Source: Caballeronia sp. Lep1P3
GTDB taxonomy: Bacteria; Pseudomonadota; Gammaproteobacteria; Burkholderiales; Burkholderiaceae
Assembly (NCBI RefSeq): GCF_022879595.1
Contig: NZ_CP084265.1
Span: 2,914,001 to 2,978,000 of the forward strand
Direction: 5' to 3'
Length of the DNA: 64,000 bases
The notes beneath the pieces were generated by a model. It was not told the DNA's origin, ran no database searches, and was given only the letters and a program-made list of their open reading frames with translations. This document shows positions 9,115 to 17,935 of the stretch, one piece after another. Position 1 is the stretch's first letter. Each line of letters begins with the position of its first letter. The position numbers and the translations under genes are program-made.

Positions 9115-11022
9115 TCAGAAGGTTTCCCAGTCGCCGTCGTCGGCGGTGGTCGCTTTCGCTTTGCGGGGCGCGGCTGCGAGCGCCGGGGCGCTCGCGCGGG
9201 GCGCGGCGCTTGCCGGGCTCGCGGGTTTCACTGCATCGCGAGCCTTGTTCTTGATAACGGCCGTTTCGCGCCCGACGTTAGACTGTTGCGCAACTTTCGG
9301 TGCGCTGACGGGCGCTGCGGTCGACGTTGCCGATGCCGATGCCGATGCCGATGCCGATGCCGCCGACGAAGGTTCGATGCGCGTTTCCCTGGCCGCGACG
9401 GGCGCAAGACGCGCCGCCGCCACCGATGCGCTGGGCCTCGCGGACACCGACGCCGACGCCGACGCGCCACCTTCGACGCGCCATTGCCCGACGACATCCT
9501 TCAACTGCCGCGTCTGCTCCTCGAGCGAAGCCGCCGCCGCCGCCGCTTCCTCGACGAGCGCCGCGTTCTGCTGCGTCACGCTGTCCATCTGCGTGACGGC
9601 GCGGTTCACCTGCTCGATGCCGTCCGACTGCTCTTCCGACGCCGCGCTGATCTCGCCCATGATGTCGGTCACGCGGCGCACGGCCTGCACGATCTCGCCC
9701 ATCGTTTCGCCGGCGCGCGTCACCAGTTCCGAGCCGCTTTGCACCTTCCCGGCCGAATCGCCGATCAGCGCCTTGATTTCCTTCGCCGCCGCCGCGCTGC
9801 GTTGCGCGAGCGAGCGCACTTCGCCCGCCACGACCGCGAAGCCGCGTCCTTCCTCGCCGGCGCGCGCCGCTTCCACGGCTGCGTTCAGCGCGAGGATGTT
9901 GGTCTGGAACGCGATGCCTTCGATCACGCCGATGATGTCCACGACCTTGCTCGAACTCGATGCGATCGCGTTCATCGTATCGACGACCTGCTCGACGACC
10001 TGGCCGCCGCGCGACGCGATATCCGATGCGTTCACCGCGAGCTGGCTCGCCTGACGCGCGTTGTCGGCGTTCTGCTTCACCGTGCTCGTCAGCTCTTCCA
10101 TGCTCGACGCCGTTTCCTGAAGCGACGCCGCCTGCTCTTCCGTGCGCTGCGAGAGATCCGTATTGCCGCTCGAGATTTCGTGCGCGCCGACATCGATCGA
10201 TTCCGCGCCGCGATGCACCGCGCCGACCATCGCGGTCAGGTTCGTGCGCATGCGCTCGATGCCCGCGAAAAGACGCCCGATCTCATTCGTGCTGTCCGAC
10301 TGCGCCGGCTTCGTGAGATCGCCGCGCGAGATGCGCTCGAAGTGGTCGACCGCGTCGTTGATCGGCTGCACGATCAGACTGCGCAGCGCGAAGCGCGTGC
10401 CGATCAGCATGAGCACGGACACGCCGAGCATCGCGCCGATGACCGCGATGAGCGTCGAGTCGCGCGACGCCGCGTTTTCGCGCGACTGCTGCGCGTGTTG
10501 CTGCTGGAATGCGACCGCCGCCGAGACCGCCTGATCGAACGAGACGAACATCGGGCTGATCTTCGTGTCGGCGATGGCGTGGTACGCGGCCATGTCGTTC
10601 GCGCGCATCGCGGCGAATTCGGCCTCGACGCCGGTTTTCATCAGCGTGTCGTGCTGCGAAACGAGCGCATCGAGCGTCTCTTGCGGCAGCATCGGCTTCT
10701 TGGTGTCGAGGTAGAGCTTCCAGTTCTCGTAGCTCTTGTCGAGCAGGAACTGGCCGCGCTCCATCGCTTTTTTCGCTTCCGCTTCGTTACCGGCTTCGGT
10801 GAGCGAGCGCACGCGGTCGAGCGTGACGCGCGAGCGCAGCAGATACGACGACGTTTCCGCCAGCGCACGCATCGCCACCATGTCTTCCTCGGCAAGCGAG
10901 GTGAGCGACGCGCTCGCCGATTTCAGGCCGGCGAGCGACAGCGCGGCGATGACGGCCGCGCAACCGACGAACAACAGACCGACGAGCGTGAGCGTCGTGC
11001 GGATGGACAACTTCTTGAACAT
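9115..11022 (-). CDS. methyl-accepting chemotaxis protein
   Basis: A 635-residue receptor: transmembrane helix 1 at about 9-33, a four-helix-type periplasmic domain (about 34-190), transmembrane helix 2 at about 191-213, a HAMP domain, then the methylation and signalling coiled coil with the hairpin tip [20 protein letters not shown]. The C-terminus DDGDWETF carries the WETF motif that tethers CheR and CheB in high-abundance receptors such as Tar and Tsr. A low-complexity linker (about 540-610) with Ala-Ser repeats joins the signalling domain to that tail. Ligand unknown. It is the receptor of the che operon, between cheW and cheR. Confidence 0.94.
   Translation of the reverse strand: MFKKLSIRTTLTLVGLLFVGCAAVIAALSLAGLKSASASLTSLAEEDMVAMRALAETSSYLLRSRVTLDRVRSLTEAGNEAEAKKAMERGQFLLDKSYENWKLYLDTKKPMLPQETLDALVSQHDTLMKTGVEAEFAAMRANDMAAYHAIADTKISPMFVSFDQAVSAAVAFQQQHAQQSRENAASRDSTLIAVIGAMLGVSVLMLIGTRFALRSLIVQPINDAVDHFERISRGDLTKPAQSDSTNEIGRLFAGIERMRTNLTAMVGAVHRGAESIDVGAHEISSGNTDLSQRTEEQAASLQETASSMEELTSTVKQNADNARQASQLAVNASDIASRGGQVVEQVVDTMNAIASSSSKVVDIIGVIEGIAFQTNILALNAAVEAARAGEEGRGFAVVAGEVRSLAQRSAAAAKEIKALIGDSAGKVQSGSELVTRAGETMGEIVQAVRRVTDIMGEISAASEEQSDGIEQVNRAVTQMDSVTQQNAALVEEAAAAAASLEEQTRQLKDVVGQWRVEGGASASASVSARPSASVAAARLAPVAARETRIEPSSAASASASASASATSTAAPVSAPKVAQQSNVGRETAVIKNKARDAVKPASPASAAPRASAPALAAAPRKAKATTADDGDWETF
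9329..9358 (+). repeat. (GCCGAT)5 hexanucleotide repeat in the receptor linker
   Basis: Five perfect copies of GCCGAT on the plus strand; on the coding strand they read as repeated Ala-Ser. A related imperfect run lies near 9444-9466. Copy-number change would stay in frame and only alter linker length. Confidence 0.85.
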
Positions 11023-11058
11023 GGCTTTCTTCCTTCTCGCGACGCGTGCGAGCGCCTC

Positions 11059-11577
11059 TTATGCGGAAACGGAGTCGATCAACTCCATCTCGCGGCTGGT
11101 CATGAGCTTTTCGATATCCATCAGGATCAGCATGCGGCCATCCACCGTGCCTAAGCCCGTGAGGTATTCCGCCGTGAGCGTCGCGCCGAATTCCGGCGCG
11201 GGCATCACCTGATCCGGCGTGAGCGTCAGCACGTCGGAGACGCCGTCCACCACCATGCCGACCACGCGATGCGCGACATTCAGGATGATGACGACCGTCT
11301 GGTTGTCGTACTCGACGCGCCCCAGGTTGAACTTGATGCGCATATCGACGATCGGCACGATGATGCCGCGCAGATTGATCACGCCCTTGATGAATGCGGG
11401 CGCATTCGCGATGCGCGTCACGCTGTCGTAGCCGCGGATTTCCTGCACCTTCAGGATGTCGATGCCGTACTCTTCCGCGCCCAGCGTGAACACGAGGAAT
11501 TCCTGTCCGGCTGCTTCGGCGTGCTGCGCATCGCGGCGCGAAGAGTTTGCGGCTTGAGTCGATTGGATGTCTGCCAT
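11059..11577 (-). CDS. cheW: chemotaxis adaptor protein CheW
   Basis: A 172-residue CheW-domain protein: [38 protein letters not shown] (with the conserved NLRG) and [10 protein letters not shown]. It links receptor and CheA into signalling arrays. The ATG at 11577 (MADIQS) is preferred over the TTG at 11589 because a GGGGA ribosome site lies between the two. The gene sits between cheA and the receptor gene. Confidence 0.94.
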   Translation of the reverse strand: MADIQSTQAANSSRRDAQHAEAAGQEFLVFTLGAEEYGIDILKVQEIRGYDSVTRIANAPAFIKGVINLRGIIVPIVDMRIKFNLGRVEYDNQTVVIILNVAHRVVGMVVDGVSDVLTLTPDQVMPAPEFGATLTAEYLTGLGTVDGRMLILMDIEKLMTSREMELIDSVSA

Positions 11578-11604
11578 GAGAATCCCCAAAGTCGGTCGAT
11601 ATGT

Positions 11605-13848
11605 TTAGTGAGTGTGCGAGTGCTGCACTCGCGATTCGCGATTGAGCGCGGCCACGTCGACGATCAGCGCGACGCTGCCGTCGCCGAGAATCGTCGCCGC
11701 CGAGATGCCGTGCACCTTGCGGTAATTCGTTTCGAGGTTCTTCACGACCACTTGCTGCTGGCCGACGAGTTCGTCGATCAGCATGGCCATGCGCCGGCCT
11801 TCCGTTTGCAGGATCGTGACGATGCCCTGCGTCGGCTCGGTGCGCGCGCCTTCGACGTCGAACACCGAATGCAGCGCGATGAGCGGCAGATATTCGCCGC
11901 GCACGCGCACCACGCGTTCGCCGTTCGCCACCGTGTAGATGTCCTCGGCGACGGGCTGCAGCGACTCCATCACGAAGTTGAGCGGCAGAATGAAGATTTC
12001 GTTGCCGACCTTCACCGACATGCCGTCGAGAATCGCGAGCGTGAGCGGCAGCACGATCTTCGTCGTCGTGCCCGCGCCCTGGCGCGACATGATCTCGACG
12101 TGACCGCCCATCGACTGGATGTTGCGCTTGACCACATCCATGCCGACGCCGCGCCCGGAAATGTCCGTCACCTGTTCGGCGGTCGAGAAGCCCGGCATGA
12201 AGATGAGCTGCCACACTTCTTCGTCGCTCATCGATTCGCTGACCTGCATGCCCTGCTTCTGCGCCTTCGCGAGAATCTTGTCGCGGCGAAGTCCGGCGCC
12301 GTCGTCGCTCACTTCGATGACGATGTTGCCGCCGTGATGCGCCGCCGACAGCACGAGTTGCCCGGTCGCAGGCTTGCCCGCCGCGCGGCGCGCTTCCACG
12401 GTCTCGATGCCGTGATCGAGCGAGTTCCGCACGAGGTGCGTGAGCGGATCGATGATGCGCTCGATCAGGCTCTTGTCGAGTTCGGTCGCCTGACCGAACG
12501 TGACGAGTTCCACGTCCTTGCCCAGCTTGCCGGCGATATCGCGCACGAGTCGCGGGAAGCGGCTGAATACGTAATCCATCGGCATCATGCGGATGGACAT
12601 GACGGCCTCTTGCAGGTCGCGCGCGTTGCGCTCGAGCTGCGCCATGCCGTTGAAAAGGCGGTCGTGCAGCGCGGGATCGAATGCGCTCGTCGTTTCCGCG
12701 AGCATCGCCTGCGTGATGACGAGTTCGCCGACCAGGTTGATGAGCTGATCGACCTTCTCCACGCCGACGCGAATCGAGCTGCCTTCCGCCGATGCCGCTG
12801 CTGCCGGCCGCGCCTTCTTTTCGGCGTCGCCTGCGGCGGTTTTCTGCTGTGTTTCGGGCGACGGGATGGCGGCGGCCGGTTGCGCCGCCGCCTTCGCCGC
12901 TTCTTCTTGTTTTTGGTCAGCCGCGGATGCGGGCGCGTCCTGCGCCTGCGATACGTCCGGCTGCGCCTGTAGCGCGTGCTGCACCGCCTCTGCCGGTGCG
13001 CTTCGCTGCGCGTCGCCACGGCCGATCGCGATCTGCGATTCATCGATCACGAAGCAGCACACGGCCACGATGTCGTCGGCGGAGACGTCCGAATCGAGCC
13101 AAAGCACGAGTTCGGCATCAGTCTTTTTTTCTCCGACGATACTGCCCAGGTTCCCCAGCTCCTCGGTCAAGGTCGCCAGGTCCTTCTCGCCCACCCCCCG
13201 TAGCGTAATTTTCAGGTGGGGTCCTGCTTCTTCATTCGTTGCGTTTGCGTTTGCGTTCGCGTTCGCGTTCGCGTTTGCGGCGCAGTCCGCGAGTTCGAAC
13301 GCGCCGTCCCAGTTGCCGTCGTCCTCGATCGCTTCGGCGGCCTGCGCGATGACGTGCGCCGGCGGCGCATTCGGGCCTTCGTAGGCCGGCGCGGCTTCCG
13401 CTTGGACCACCGCGAGCGTATGCGCCTCTTCGACAGCCGGCGCTGCGTGCGGCTCGGCGTCTTCGCTCTTCAGGCGCTCGAGCTTCGCGCAGATCGCGGC
13501 GGCAGCGGCCGCATCCGGCTCCGCGCTCGCGCGATACGCGGCGAGCTGGTCCGAGAGCACGTCCTTGGTCGCGAGGAACGTGTCGATCATGTCGCGGCGA
13601 AGCACCAGTTCGTTGTTGCGCGCGCGATCCAGCAGCGATTCGAGAATGTGCGTCGTCTCGGTGAGCGCGGTGAAGCCGAACGTCGCCGCGCCGCCCTTGA
13701 TCGAATGCGCCGCGCGGAAGATGGCCGCGAGGTCCTCGGGATCGGGATTGGCGATATCGAGAACGAGCAGCAGCTGCTCCATCTGCGCGAGCAGTTCATC
13801 GGCTTCGTCGAAGAAGGTTTGATAGAACTGGGTAATGTCGAGTGTCAT
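11605..13848 (-). CDS. cheA: chemotaxis histidine kinase CheA
   Basis: A 747-residue kinase. Domain order: HPt with phosphoacceptor H48 (RAAHSIKGGAATFG), a CheY/CheB-docking region, a long Ala/Gln/Pro-rich linker, dimerisation and HATPase_c domains (LVRNSLDHGIE for the N box, SDDGAGLRRDKI and GRGVGMDVVK for the G boxes), and a C-terminal CheW-like domain. It phosphorylates CheY and CheB in response to receptor state. An Ala-Asn run encoded by a hexanucleotide repeat (13241-13276) interrupts the linker before the P2-like region. Second gene of the che operon after cheY. Confidence 0.96.
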   Translation of the reverse strand: MTLDITQFYQTFFDEADELLAQMEQLLLVLDIANPDPEDLAAIFRAAHSIKGGAATFGFTALTETTHILESLLDRARNNELVLRRDMIDTFLATKDVLSDQLAAYRASAEPDAAAAAAICAKLERLKSEDAEPHAAPAVEEAHTLAVVQAEAAPAYEGPNAPPAHVIAQAAEAIEDDGNWDGAFELADCAANANANANANANATNEEAGPHLKITLRGVGEKDLATLTEELGNLGSIVGEKKTDAELVLWLDSDVSADDIVAVCCFVIDESQIAIGRGDAQRSAPAEAVQHALQAQPDVSQAQDAPASAADQKQEEAAKAAAQPAAAIPSPETQQKTAAGDAEKKARPAAAASAEGSSIRVGVEKVDQLINLVGELVITQAMLAETTSAFDPALHDRLFNGMAQLERNARDLQEAVMSIRMMPMDYVFSRFPRLVRDIAGKLGKDVELVTFGQATELDKSLIERIIDPLTHLVRNSLDHGIETVEARRAAGKPATGQLVLSAAHHGGNIVIEVSDDGAGLRRDKILAKAQKQGMQVSESMSDEEVWQLIFMPGFSTAEQVTDISGRGVGMDVVKRNIQSMGGHVEIMSRQGAGTTTKIVLPLTLAILDGMSVKVGNEIFILPLNFVMESLQPVAEDIYTVANGERVVRVRGEYLPLIALHSVFDVEGARTEPTQGIVTILQTEGRRMAMLIDELVGQQQVVVKNLETNYRKVHGISAATILGDGSVALIVDVAALNRESRVQHSHTH
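13241..13276 (+). repeat. (GCGTTY)6 hexanucleotide repeat in cheA linker
   Basis: Six copies of GCGTTT or GCGTTC; on the coding strand they encode (Ala-Asn)6 in a CheA linker. Some third positions differ, so the tract is partly decayed and probably less slippage-prone than a perfect repeat. Confidence 0.82.
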
Positions 13849-13902
13849 GCTTGAGTCACCATCGGCGCGTTCGTGCGCGGGTTGTCTTTGCGTTCGTTCG
13901 GT

Positions 13903-14280
13903 TCAGTGCGCCTGCGTCTGCGCGAGCGTCGCGACCACTTCGGTCAGCAGGTCCGGGTCGAGCGGCTTTTCGATCCAGCCCGTCGCGCCCGCCGCGCGCG
14001 CCGCGTCCTTGAACGGCTCGCCGTCTTCGGTCGTCAGCACGAGGATCGGCGTCGCCTTGTACGCGTGGTTCGCCCGCAATTCGACGATCAGGTCGAGCCC
14101 GCTTTTCACCGGCATGTGGTGATCGGTGAGCACCAGATCGAAGCGCTCGGCGAGCGCGCATTCGAGCCCTTCGTTGCCGTCGGCGGCGAGCGTCACTTCG
14201 TAGCCCGCGGTCGTCAGCGTGGCGCTGAGGATTTGCCGCATGGCGGCGGAATCGTCGATTGCCAGAATGTTCTTGATCAT
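13903..14280 (-). CDS. chemotaxis response regulator, CheY-like (proximal copy)
   Basis: A 125-residue single-domain receiver: acidic pair in AIDDSAAMRQ, phosphoacceptor Asp in LVLTDHHMPVKSG, Thr in LVLTTED and Lys in WIEKPLDPD. It is clearly different in sequence from the distal CheY at 5723, so the operon carries two receivers; by analogy one may drive the motor and the other act as phosphate sink or in another output. The ATG at 14280 (MIKNILAIDD) was chosen; an upstream start at 14334 adds a basic, non-conserved leader. First gene of the che segment after motB. Confidence 0.92.
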   Translation of the reverse strand: MIKNILAIDDSAAMRQILSATLTTAGYEVTLAADGNEGLECALAERFDLVLTDHHMPVKSGLDLIVELRANHAYKATPILVLTTEDGEPFKDAARAAGATGWIEKPLDPDLLTEVVATLAQTQAH

Positions 14281-14385
14281 GTGTCGCCTTTCGAGTCTGC
14301 TGCGTCGCGAGCTTCTGTCCGGATGACGGCGCAAACGTGTGGAGTCTTGAGCGTTTTTTTGTGCGGTTCGGGGCGTAAGGCAGCG

Positions 14386-15357
14386 TTATTGCGTCAACGC
14401 CGCCGGCATGAACTGGCCGATGGCCGTCTCCCCGCCGTTGTCGAGCGTCGCGGCGGCGCCGCCGTCGTCGCGCATCATCGACGCTTCCGCGCGGTGATTC
14501 AGGACGATGACGCTGATGCGCCGGTTCTCCGGATCGAGCGGGTCTTGCTTGTCGAGGTTCTGCGTGGACGCGAGGCCGAGCACGCGCAGCACCTTGGCTT
14601 CGTCCATGCCGCCCGCGATCAATTCGCGCCGCGACGCGTTCGCGCGGTCCGCCGACAGTTCCCAGTTGCTGTAGCCCTTCTCGCCGCCCGCGTACTTCAC
14701 GGCGTCGGTGTGGCCCTGCACGACGATATGGTTCGGCACGTCGTTGAGCGTGCGGCCTATTTCGCGCAGGATGTCGCGCATATACGGCTGCACGGCGTCG
14801 CTCGAGAGCGCGAACATCGGGCGCTTCTGCGTATCGACGATCTCGATGCGCAAGCCCTGCTGCGTCGATTCGATGCGAATCTGCTGCTTGAACTGATGCA
14901 GCGTCGGGTTCGCTTCGATCGCGGCCATCAGCTTCACCTGAAGATCGTGCAGCCGCGCCTGTTCGCGCCGCTCGAGTTCACCTTGCGCCTCTTTGAGGAA
15001 CTGCTCGTCGGGTTTCGACGACGAGCGGTCCGCAAGCTGCGTGCGGCCGTCGGACCTGCGCGCATCGCCCGGTTCGTTGCTGGAAATGTCGCGCCCGCCG
15101 CCGGTGATGATGCTGTTGTCCATGCCGACGGTCTTGCCGCCGACCATCGCGGCCTTGAGCGGCATCTGAAAGTACTCCGCGATGCCGCGCCGCTGCACCG
15201 GCGACGTGGACGACAGCAGCCACATCAGCAGGAAGAACGCCATCATCGCGGTCATGAAGTCCGCATACGCGAGCTTCCACGCGCCGCCGTGATGCCCCTT
15301 CGCGCCCTTGCCGACGACGCGCTTGATGAAAATGGGCCGGTCCTTGTCGACGCTCAT
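14386..15357 (-). CDS. motB: flagellar motor protein MotB
   Basis: A 323-residue stator protein. The single transmembrane helix (about 29-48) carries the proton-accepting D33 in AYADFMTAMMAFFLLMWLL, and the C-terminal OmpA-like domain (with VVQGHTDAV and NWELSADRA) anchors it to peptidoglycan. MotB forms the stator ion channel with MotA, whose gene ends 4 bases upstream. The start MSVDKDRPIFIKR is typical of betaproteobacterial MotB. Confidence 0.96.
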   Translation of the reverse strand: MSVDKDRPIFIKRVVGKGAKGHHGGAWKLAYADFMTAMMAFFLLMWLLSSTSPVQRRGIAEYFQMPLKAAMVGGKTVGMDNSIITGGGRDISSNEPGDARRSDGRTQLADRSSSKPDEQFLKEAQGELERREQARLHDLQVKLMAAIEANPTLHQFKQQIRIESTQQGLRIEIVDTQKRPMFALSSDAVQPYMRDILREIGRTLNDVPNHIVVQGHTDAVKYAGGEKGYSNWELSADRANASRRELIAGGMDEAKVLRVLGLASTQNLDKQDPLDPENRRISVIVLNHRAEASMMRDDGGAAATLDNGGETAIGQFMPAALTQ

Positions 15358-15361
15358 GGTG

Positions 15362-16222
15362 TCACTTCGCCTTCACGCGGCGGACGTGCTCTTCCAGTTC
15401 GGAGAACGACGGGCGCTCGGTCGAGAAAAGCACTTTGCGGCCGAACTCCACGGCGATCGCGGGCGCGTAACCGTTCAGGCTCGCGAGGATCGTCACCTTG
15501 ATGCACTGGAACATCTTCGTCTGCTCGGCGGCGCGTTGCTCCGCGATGTTCGAGAGCGGCGCGATGAACCCATACGAAAGCAGGATGCCGAGGAACGTGC
15601 CGACGAGCGCCTGCGCGATCATCTCACCGAGAATCGCGGGCGGCTGGTCGGCGGAGGCCATCGTATGCACGACGCCCATCACCGCGGCGACGATGCCGAA
15701 CGCGGGCATCGCGTCGCCCACTTTCGAGAGCGCCTGCGCGGGCGCTTCGCCTTCGACGTGATGCGTCTCGATCTCCTCGTCCATCAGGCTTTCGATCTCG
15801 AACGCGTTCATGTTGCCGCCGACCATGAGGCGCAAATAATCGGTCATGAACTCGACGATGTGATGGTCCGCGAGCAGCTTCGGGTACTGGCTGAAGATCG
15901 GGCTTTTGTGCGGATCGTCGATGTCCGCTTCGAGCGTGAGCGTGCCTTCCTTGCGCGCTTTGGCGAGCAGCACGTAGAGCAGGCCCATCAGCTCCATGTA
16001 CACGTCCTTGTTGTACTTGGAGCCCTTGAAGAGCGTGGGAATGACGAAGAGCGTCGCCTTGATGGTCTTCATGCCGTTGCCGAGGATGAACGCGCCGATG
16101 CCCGCGCCGGCGATCATCAGAATTTCGACCGGCTGCACGAGCGCGCCGAGATGACCGCCTTCGAGCGCATAACCGCCGAAAACGGACAACAGCGTGACGA
16201 GCGTTCCAACGAAAATCAGCAC
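15362..16222 (-). CDS. motA: flagellar motor stator protein MotA
   Basis: A 286-residue membrane protein with four transmembrane helices (about 2-22, 34-50, 170-190 and 203-225), the charged cytoplasmic loop between helices 2 and 3, and the Pro-rich stretch around MPAFGIVAAVMGVVHTM. It forms the proton-driven stator with MotB. The start codon is GTG at 16222. A sigma28-like promoter and a series of 13-bp repeats lie upstream, between flhC and this gene. Confidence 0.95.
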   Translation of the reverse strand: MLIFVGTLVTLLSVFGGYALEGGHLGALVQPVEILMIAGAGIGAFILGNGMKTIKATLFVIPTLFKGSKYNKDVYMELMGLLYVLLAKARKEGTLTLEADIDDPHKSPIFSQYPKLLADHHIVEFMTDYLRLMVGGNMNAFEIESLMDEEIETHHVEGEAPAQALSKVGDAMPAFGIVAAVMGVVHTMASADQPPAILGEMIAQALVGTFLGILLSYGFIAPLSNIAEQRAAEQTKMFQCIKVTILASLNGYAPAIAVEFGRKVLFSTERPSFSELEEHVRRVKAK

Positions 16223-16265
16223 AGTCCAGTCCTCAGGTTCGGGTGCGGGATGACCGGCGTCAGAT

Positions 16266-16330
16266 GCGCGGTTATGTCTCGCGGATAGGTCGCGGTTATG
16301 TCTCGCGGTTATGTCTCGCGGTTATGTCTG
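16266..16330. repeat. 13-bp tandem repeats in the motA leader
   Basis: The unit GTTATGTCTCGCG (plus strand) occurs in three consecutive copies (the last partial) at about 16294-16329, with one further copy at 16271 and a degenerate copy containing GGATAGG between. On the motA coding strand the unit reads as repeated GACATAACCGCGA. The tract lies just downstream of the sigma28-like promoter, so it should be transcribed as part of the motA leader. Confidence 0.8.
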
Positions 16331-16357
16331 TTTACGGCACGGGGAGGAAAAACTTTG
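16331..16357 (-). promoter_or_regulatory. sigma28 (FliA)-like promoter for motA
   Basis: Minus strand: CAAAGTTT, an 11-base spacer, then GCCGTAAA. The enterobacterial FliA consensus is TAAAGTTT-N11-GCCGATAA, so the -35 matches 7 of 8, the -10 6 of 8, and the spacing is exact. It is placed correctly to start a motAB-che transcript separate from flhDC. Confidence 0.65.
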
Positions 16358-16380
16358 GCGGAGGGGCGGACGGCCGGCGC

Positions 16381-16959
16381 TCAGGCGGCGACCGGAGCCG
16401 CCACGGAGGCCGCGTTCGATGCGGGCTGCCGGGCGCGCGCCTTGCCGGTCTTGCCCGCGCGCGATGGCGGCTGGCACAGGCCGCAGACATAGCCGGGCCG
16501 CAGATCGTAGGCATGCGCGACAAAGTGTCCGCCGCAGCGCGTGCAGGCGTTGGTTTGCAGCATGCCGGAGTCGAAGTAGCGCACGAGCGTCCATGCGCGC
16601 GTGAGCGAGAGCACCGGTTCCTCGCCGTGAAGCGACATGTGTTCCAGATACAGGCGATAGCTCTTCACGATCGACTGGATGCCGGTCAGGGAGCCGCCGC
16701 CGTGCGCAACGATGAACCGGAAGATCGCGTGAAAGAGCGACGAATGAATGTTCGGCTGCCACGTCAGGAACCAGTCGGTCGAGTACGGCAGCATGCCCTT
16801 GGGCGGCGACGCGCCCTTCAACTCCTTGTAGAGCCGGATGAGCCGGTCGCGCGACAGATTCGTCTCGGCTTCGAGCAATTGCAGGCGCGCGCCCAGCTCG
16901 ATGAGTTCGATCGCGAGCGTGGTCTCGCGGACTTCAGCGATCACGCTTCGGGTCGCCAT
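16381..16959 (-). CDS. flhC: flagellar transcriptional activator FlhC
   Basis: A 192-residue subunit of the FlhD4C2 master regulator. The zinc site is visible as C139-x2-C142 and C159-x2-C162 (CTRCGGHF...YVCGLC), and the central part PYSTDWFLTWQPNIHSSLF is the conserved FlhC core. The complex activates class 2 flagellar promoters. It follows flhD by 16 bases. The C-terminal 25 residues are an Ala-rich tail. Confidence 0.95.
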   Translation of the reverse strand: MATRSVIAEVRETTLAIELIELGARLQLLEAETNLSRDRLIRLYKELKGASPPKGMLPYSTDWFLTWQPNIHSSLFHAIFRFIVAHGGGSLTGIQSIVKSYRLYLEHMSLHGEEPVLSLTRAWTLVRYFDSGMLQTNACTRCGGHFVAHAYDLRPGYVCGLCQPPSRAGKTGKARARQPASNAASVAAPVAA

Positions 16960-16975
16960 CGCCGGAAGTCCGCGC

Positions 16976-17299
16976 TTAGCCGATCTGGGCGACGGGCGCG
17001 TCGGCGAGCAGGATCGCGGCGTGCGCCTGCGCGAACGCCGGGCTTTTGTCCTTGTCGGCGAGCGACGCCAGAATCGTGTGGTCGTCGAAACGAAAGCGGC
17101 ACAGCAGATGGCTCGACGACGCCACCTTCACCGCCTGCGCGAGCGTCAGCGCCGAAAGCACATCCGCGACCTCGCCGGAGAGCCCGAGGCGGTACATCGC
17201 CGACATGCGGTCGTCCTGGAGCAGCCGCTGCGCGAGGAGCAGGTACGCCAGGTTCACCTCGCGGATTTCCGCGAGGGCGCTCGTATTCGTGGCCGTCAT
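16976..17299 (-). CDS. flhD: flagellar transcriptional activator FlhD
   Basis: A 107-residue all-helical protein with EIREVNLAYLLLAQRLLQDDR and the later LADKD, typical of FlhD. With FlhC it forms the master activator of flagellar and chemotaxis genes. It is the first gene of the motility locus; the 636 bases upstream would carry its control region. Confidence 0.94.
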   Translation of the reverse strand: MTATNTSALAEIREVNLAYLLLAQRLLQDDRMSAMYRLGLSGEVADVLSALTLAQAVKVASSSHLLCRFRFDDHTILASLADKDKSPAFAQAHAAILLADAPVAQIG

Positions 17300-17935
17300 C
17301 TTTCCCCCGAAGTCGTTTCGTGGCTGGTCAGGCCTGGCGGGAAACGTTTGCTCGGATGCGCCGTGGTCGCGGCATATCCGGCCCCGCTTATCGTGTCTGC
17401 CTGATTGTCACGTAGCGCGGCGGCGGTCGGTATCGGAAGAACATGCCGATTCGCGGACCGAATTCCGGCAGACAACGTGTAGGAAAAATTCGTACAACGG
17501 CGGTCGGTTAGTTACCGAATCCGCACGCGAGGAGACTGCTTATCGGCAGGAAAAGCGCGGACTTTATCCCTGTCGTCCGGGCACGCGCCGTGCTCTGAGG
17601 TGCTTCGCCGCTCGCATAGCGCGTCAAACTCGCCTCCATCGCCCGTGTCCGTGCAATTTCTGACTTCGTAACAGCCGGTGTTTCGCGCTGTAACAACGTT
17701 AAGCGATTGAAAAATGACGTGAAATGCCGCTCTCGATCCCGATAATGATCGTAAGGGATAACCCGGTCGAGAGCCGGAACCGATCTCGGGCGGCGCCAGT
17801 GACATACCGCAGCCCGCCCGACGGCATCGCAAAACGCTCCACCTGAGTGTCAGCGCGGTGTCCATCCGAACAGCTTTGCAGCGACCGGACCTTGGCGTTC
17901 ACGCCCGACTCCGGCCGACACAGGAGAGTCACGTT
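17300..17935. other. flhDC / glycosyltransferase divergent control region
   Basis: 636 bases between the divergent flhD and GT4 genes. Short overlapping reading frames exist on both strands, but none has a ribosome site and protein-like composition together. Its length fits a heavily regulated flhDC promoter; I could not place a clear -35/-10 pair. Confidence 0.5.

Noticed and set aside
8072..11154. Long plus-strand frames (660 and 709 codons) opposite cheR and the receptor gene
   Set aside because: Antisense to complete chemotaxis genes and typical of high-GC shadows.
11269..12972. 567-codon plus-strand frame across cheA/cheW
   Set aside because: Antisense shadow of cheA with biased His/Arg/Asp composition; no ribosome site.
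16266..16330. Repeats considered as a CRISPR array
   Set aside because: Units are 13 bp and contiguous with no spacers; this is a short tandem repeat.
17508..17696. 62-codon minus-strand frame in the flhDC upstream region
   Set aside because: No Shine-Dalgarno, no domain, and it lies in a presumed control region. It could not be told apart from chance.
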